NCBI GenBank assembly: GCA_900759435.1
Contig: CAAEVD010000106.1
Coordinates: 1 to 7,294, forward strand
Length of the DNA stretch: 7,294 nt
DNA from: an uncultured Collinsella sp.
GTDB taxonomy: Bacteria; Actinomycetota; Coriobacteriia; Coriobacteriales; Coriobacteriaceae
Direction: 5' to 3'
Shown: one piece after another, positions 3,460 through 7,294 of the stretch
Layout: every line of letters starts with the position of its first letter
How positions within the stretch are numbered: position 1 is the stretch's first letter
Position numbers and translations under genes: made by a program
Notes under the pieces: model-generated
The model's database searches: none
The model's input: only the letters and a program-made list of their open reading frames with translations
What the model was told of the DNA's origin: nothing

Positions 3460-6400
3460 AAAGCAAATTCAGACAAATCTAAGCAGAGTGATAAAGCGAC
3501 GCGCCGTGTACTGGCAGGCGTTTTGTGCGGAGCCTCCGTGTTGAGCCTGGTACTGTCGCTCGTCATGCCCCCGATCTCGCAGGCCATTGCCAACGATGCC
3601 CAGGCGGGTGCAGCCGAGGAGACCGTTGCGGACGAGGGTTCTTTGGGCGATGGTGCCGGTGCAGACAACGACGCGGACAAGGACGCCAAAGAGCAGAATA
3701 GTGACGACGCCGAGCATGGCGAGGGCGAAGGCCTCGACGCGGCGGACCCGTCTGCCGATGGTGCGGAAGCCAAGGGCGCCGCGCAGCCTTCTGGTGATGA
3801 AGCGGATGATGGAGATGGCATCGCTCCCGTTGCGGAGGACGAAACTAAATACGATATTCATAGTGGGAATGAGTTAGTTTCTAAGCTTGAGGACAAGAGC
3901 TTCCGCAATGAAAAAGGCGCCGCTACTTTTAAGCTTGTTGCCGACATTGAGTGCAATGGTGAGGTAAGGCTCGAACAAAACAATGAGAACCTTATCGATG
4001 TCGTCTTAGATTTAAATGGTCACAAGATTAAGCACTCGAGTGCCGACACGTCATTATTCTATGTGGCCCACGGCGCAGCTCTTACAATTAAAGATTCTGT
4101 GCAGACGGGGGAAAAGGTCGGCGACGGCCAGCAACTAAATGATCAGGGACAGAATTTAACTCCCGCCAATTATGGCAAGGAAGCCACACTGTCTTACGAC
4201 AACGATGGCATTCCGACTTACCTTTCCTACTATGTGACCGAATCGTCCCCAGAAGGAACGGGCACAACCGAGTCGCTTGTAGAGCATGGTGTTGATATTA
4301 AAGGTAAAGGCGATATTAAAGGTAAAGGCGCCATTGTGGCTTGCGACGGTTCAAATAGACTGAAGCTCATCAACATCTATAACGGCGGTAATTTCAATCT
4401 TGAGAGCGGCGTGCTCACACAAAAGAAAGACTGCAGTGTCCGAAACCTGGTGTACGCGGAGAACGGCTCGACCGTCAATATGAACGGCGGTTACGTTTGT
4501 GGAGGTTATTGTCCGGACAATGCTGCTGGTGCAGGAATATCTGTCAACAATAATTCGACTCTTCGCATTTCTAACGGCGTAATTGCCGGCAACCGCGCTC
4601 CTAGTGGCGGCGGTGTATATGCCAATGGGTCTGCAGTCACAGTGACCGGTGGCGTAATCTCCGGTAATAGCACGCTTGATGGCATTAACGGATTTGGTGG
4701 CGGCATCATGGCCGAAGGCGGCAGCGTTACTGTTTCCGGCGGTTACATTACGAACAATTGCTATGCCAAATTCTGCGGTCATGAAGGCAACGGCGATCAT
4801 GGCGGCGCTGGGCTTGCTGCCAAGAACGGCACCCGTGTCACTATTTCTGATGGTCAGATTACCGGCAACTACTCCGAGGAAGCCGGCGGCGGCGTTTACG
4901 TTACCGATGTCGAACGGAATGGCCAAACGTCTCGCTCAGGAATGGCGTGGCTGAATATCACGGGAGGAATTATTGCCTCTAACGTGAGCTACCGATCTGA
5001 AGGTGCCGGCATCCGAGTGGGCCAGATGGTTGACGCGATGATTAACGGCACTGAAGACAATAAAGTCTATATCACTAATAATCACTGCATGTCTCGCTAT
5101 GACTGGGGTGGCGGCGGCATCTTTGTTCAGGGAAACTCAAACCAAGGCATGGAATATACTGCTGGTAGGCTATTCATATATAACTCGTACATTAGCGCCA
5201 ATAAAGCTGGCGGCTACGGCGGCGGCGTTGCAGTCTGCCCTACGGGCAAGACGTTGGTAACGAACACTGAGGGCACGGCAATCTTTGGCAATAATGACGC
5301 TGGCTCGAGCGCGCAATATGACGAGAAGGACAATAACGGTAGACCCCATCTTTCGCGTGGCGGTAACGGTAAGAATGAAGATAAAGATGCATACGATTCG
5401 GAAAAGTTTCGGGAGAACGGTCATGCCGATTTCTTCCTTGCGGCAAAGGCTGGCCATCAGGAACCGCTTGCGGCAGTAATCGGTAAGATGCTCGGCGACG
5501 GAGACGCCGGGTATTCTGGAAGCAAAGAACTCAGTGAGGCTATCACTATCCCTGCCAATGGCGGCGTGAAGATTTATCGGAGCGTCGGTCTGACTTCGGG
5601 TGTCACAGCTGGAAGTAAAGAAGCGAATAATGCGCAGAAAGCAGCCAGAACTTTCATCACGGGCAACTATTCCTGGGACCATGGTGGCGGCATCATGTCG
5701 AATGGCGACTTGTACCTAGGCGTGCCTGCGGATACGTACGTCTACCCGAGCCTTAAGCTGAAGGCGACCAAGAAGTTGGTCGGCCGTGAGCTTAAGGCTG
5801 GGGATTTCACCTTTACGGTCTACCGCAAGGATTCGGGTGATCCTACCGCTCGCGGGGTATTCAATCCTGACGCTTGCACCGAGGTTGGAACTGCGAGTAA
5901 TGATAAAAGTGGCATCATCAAGTTTGACCTTGGTGAGCAGTTTACAGCGAACGGTACGACTGGCACGATTACATACTATTTGGTTGAAAATGCTGGCAAC
6001 GATCCCGACAACATCAAGTACGACCCAGCCGTATACGAGATTGCGGTTGAAGTCGAAGAAGGCAAGCCAGATGTGCTCATGTCTGTTCCGATTCAGGATA
6101 ATGCGACCGAGACCAAACAGCTTACAGTCCATAACTACAAGATCAAAAAAGTGAGTGCGACTAAACACTCCGGAGATCCAACTAACTTGCTGGGCGAACT
6201 GCAAAAGGACGACCAAGACTATTATTCGATCGTCGACTCCAGCGGCGCAACCTTCACTAACACGTACACTCCGTACACCCCCAGCGGCTCTTGGACTCCC
6301 AAGGCGACTAAGGTCGTTGAAGGTGGCGAGATGAAGGAGTTTACGCTCGAGTTTGCGACTAACAAGGAGTTCACGGAGAACGTTCAGGATAAATTGACCA

Positions 6401-6906
6401 AGGCTGACGCTGGCAAGTCCCAGACCTTAAGCTTCTCCACGATTGGGTACACACTTGGCAGCTTGAAGCAGAGTGATTCTGATGTTCCGGGCCGTGGCGC
6501 TTCCAAGACCTTTACTTATTACGTTCGCGAACAGCAACCGAGCATGCCGTTTGCGAACTATAAGTACGACGAGTCGGTCTACGAGTTTAAGGTCGTTGCA
6601 ACGGATGATCGTTCTGGAAAGATAACGACCAATGTGACCTACACCAAGATCGTCAATGCCGATGGCAAGGATATCCCCGAGAACGAGCAAAAGGCGGTCA
6701 CCTACGTTCCAGCTAAGGACGAGGCCACTGGCAAGGAACAGAGCGTTCCGGTCTTCACCAACACCTACTCCACTTCTTTGCCCCTATCGGGTATGTCGGG
6801 CGTCACTCTGACGTACCTTGCCGGCGCGGCGGTGCTTTGCGCTGCTGCGGCCTGGATGCACATTCGTCGCAAGGCGAATGCGAAGGGAGGCGAGCATCGT
6901 GAATAA
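3457..6906 (+). CDS. Sortase-anchored beta-helix adhesin with pilin isopeptide domains (probable pilus tip/ancillary subunit)
   Basis: The 1149-residue surface protein is built for export and wall or pilus attachment. In order: a basic N-terminus and long hydrophobic core (about 16-45; cleavage likely after SQA 43 or AIA 45); an acidic D/E/A/G-rich spacer (about 46-131); a beta-helix entry with LDLNGHKI and GAALTIKDS; a right-handed parallel beta-helix (about 220-600) of repeated turns such as GGGVYANGSAVTVTGGVISGN, resembling Pmp-like and pectate-lyase-fold adhesins; a hydrophilic interruption (about 615-728); a final GNYSWDHGGGI turn (near 740); then two FctA/Spy0128-like pilin domains. Domain 1 (about 764-937) has candidate isopeptide residues Lys772, Glu844 and Asn935 (Asn893 as alternative). 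Domain 2 (about 946-1104) has Lys952, Glu1025 and Asn1102. The sorting signal is LPLSG (1108-1112), a hydrophobic segment (about 1116-1134) and a basic tail with RRK at 1137-1139. ATG 3457 is set by GGAGGAG. The stop overlaps the next gene by 8 bp. Ligand unknown; binding to host glycans or matrix is inference. Confidence 0.88.
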   Translation: MKANSDKSKQSDKATRRVLAGVLCGASVLSLVLSLVMPPISQAIANDAQAGAAEETVADEGSLGDGAGADNDADKDAKEQNSDDAEHGEGEGLDAADPSADGAEAKGAAQPSGDEADDGDGIAPVAEDETKYDIHSGNELVSKLEDKSFRNEKGAATFKLVADIECNGEVRLEQNNENLIDVVLDLNGHKIKHSSADTSLFYVAHGAALTIKDSVQTGEKVGDGQQLNDQGQNLTPANYGKEATLSYDNDGIPTYLSYYVTESSPEGTGTTESLVEHGVDIKGKGDIKGKGAIVACDGSNRLKLINIYNGGNFNLESGVLTQKKDCSVRNLVYAENGSTVNMNGGYVCGGYCPDNAAGAGISVNNNSTLRISNGVIAGNRAPSGGGVYANGSAVTVTGGVISGNSTLDGINGFGGGIMAEGGSVTVSGGYITNNCYAKFCGHEGNGDHGGAGLAAKNGTRVTISDGQITGNYSEEAGGGVYVTDVERNGQTSRSGMAWLNITGGIIASNVSYRSEGAGIRVGQMVDAMINGTEDNKVYITNNHCMSRYDWGGGGIFVQGNSNQGMEYTAGRLFIYNSYISANKAGGYGGGVAVCPTGKTLVTNTEGTAIFGNNDAGSSAQYDEKDNNGRPHLSRGGNGKNEDKDAYDSEKFRENGHADFFLAAKAGHQEPLAAVIGKMLGDGDAGYSGSKELSEAITIPANGGVKIYRSVGLTSGVTAGSKEANNAQKAARTFITGNYSWDHGGGIMSNGDLYLGVPADTYVYPSLKLKATKKLVGRELKAGDFTFTVYRKDSGDPTARGVFNPDACTEVGTASNDKSGIIKFDLGEQFTANGTTGTITYYLVENAGNDPDNIKYDPAVYEIAVEVEEGKPDVLMSVPIQDNATETKQLTVHNYKIKKVSATKHSGDPTNLLGELQKDDQDYYSIVDSSGATFTNTYTPYTPSGSWTPKATKVVEGGEMKEFTLEFATNKEFTENVQDKLTKADAGKSQTLSFSTIGYTLGSLKQSDSDVPGRGASKTFTYYVREQQPSMPFANYKYDESVYEFKVVATDDRSGKITTNVTYTKIVNADGKDIPENEQKAVTYVPAKDEATGKEQSVPVFTNTYSTSLPLSGMSGVTLTYLAGAAVLCAAAAWMHIRRKANAKGGEHRE
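4294..4329 (+). repeat. Tandem 18-bp repeat inside the adhesin gene
   Basis: GATATTAAAGGTAAAGGC occurs twice head to tail (4294-4311 and 4312-4329) with no mismatch. It encodes DIKGKG twice (residues 280-291), near the entry of the beta-helix. Since the unit is a multiple of three, gain or loss of a copy would keep the frame. Confidence 0.9.
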
Positions 6907-7294
6907 GAAAGTTTGCTCCTTCCCGATCTTGTTTGCGCTGCTTGCCCTCCTGATCGGCACCTGCGCGGTTGTGTTCCCCGCATCCGCGCAGGCTGCGCCG
7001 ACCTCGACCGGTTCCATCACGGTGAGCGGCACCGTGGCGAGCAGCTACGACGCCTACCAGATCTTTAGCGCCAACGTCATCGATGGCGACAAAGACGCTA
7101 AAATCGCCACCGACCTCGCCTGGGCAAGCGATGCCGTGCGCGACGCCGCGCTGCCTGTGCTGCACAGCGCCGGCATGTCCAAATCCCAGACCACCGCGCA
7201 GGAAGCTGCCGAGTGGCTCAACACCGATTCCCACCTTACGAGCGCGCTGAGCGCACAGCTCGCTCGTTCCCTCCAGAGCTCTGGCGCCGTGTTC
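6899..7294 (+). CDS. Probable major (backbone) pilin subunit, 3' end outside window
   Basis: The first 132 residues of a secreted protein are visible. The GTG start at 6899 lies 8 bases after AAGGGAGG (6883-6890) and overlaps the adhesin stop (GTGAATAA), indicating translational coupling. A signal peptide follows: VNKK, then a hydrophobic core (about 8-26) and PASAQA, with cleavage likely after Ala30 or Ala32. The mature start TSTGSITVSGTVASSYDAYQ and then IFSANVIDG (55-63) match the N-terminal domain of fimbrial backbone subunits of the isopeptide-forming SpaA/FimA type in Gram-positives. The pilin Lys motif, E-box and sorting signal expected further on lie beyond the window, so backbone rather than basal subunit is inferred from the family likeness and from its place after a large tip-like adhesin. 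The GC-rich codon use resembles the MFS and HAD genes more than the adhesin's middle. Confidence 0.82.
   Translation, partial: MNKKVCSFPILFALLALLIGTCAVVFPASAQAAPTSTGSITVSGTVASSYDAYQIFSANVIDGDKDAKIATDLAWASDAVRDAALPVLHSAGMSKSQTTAQEAAEWLNTDSHLTSALSAQLARSLQSSGAVF

Noticed and set aside
3502..3522. Twin-arginine export signal in the adhesin N-terminus
   Set aside because: TRRVLAG only loosely resembles the Tat motif, and the long hydrophobic core plus sortase signal fits Sec export better.

Overview
The window looks like part of the chromosome of a high-GC, gut-associated Gram-positive bacterium, most likely a Coriobacteriia member close to Collinsella. This is inferred from the style of the surface proteins, the GC-rich housekeeping genes and the type of short palindromic intergenic repeats; no marker gene in the window settles it. 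All supported genes lie on the + strand.

Layout: (a) 1-225, the C-terminal end of an unidentified protein. (b) 226-618, a gene-free stretch packed with palindromes: a large imperfect inverted repeat (246-331), two short hairpin elements sharing a GGGRCAGG/GGGGCCAGG-type loop (358-386 and 412-444), a promoter with a perfect TATAAT (477-482), and a 5' leader with competing hairpins and two tiny ORFs. (c) 619-1905, a 12-segment MFS transporter, probably an efflux-type permease. (d) 1906-2129, a perfect 19-bp inverted repeat, then a copy of the 412-455 element that is identical over 44 bp, then a probable promoter. (e) 2130-2951, a Cof-type HAD phosphatase with all four motifs. (f) 2952-3456, a 505-bp gap that starts with a decayed third copy of the repeat, becomes very AT-rich (37 G+C in 120 bases over 3181-3300), and ends in the promoter and leader of a pilus operon. 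(g) 3457-6906, a 1149-residue cell-wall-anchored adhesin: signal peptide, acidic spacer, right-handed beta-helix, two pilin-type isopeptide domains, and an LPLSG sorting signal. (h) 6899-7294, the start of a secreted backbone-pilin-like gene that overlaps the adhesin stop by 8 bp and runs off the window.

Genes (g) and (h) read as the first two genes of a sortase-assembled pilus: a large tip or ancillary adhesin translationally coupled to a main shaft subunit. A class C sortase would be expected just beyond the right edge, but it is not visible here. The MFS and HAD genes each appear to have their own promoter, and each promoter sits directly against the T-run of a repeat hairpin, so the repeats may insulate adjacent transcription units. 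The most unusual points are the constant-loop, variable-stem repeat family, the abrupt base-composition change inside the adhesin gene near 3840, and the structured leaders of the MFS and adhesin genes.
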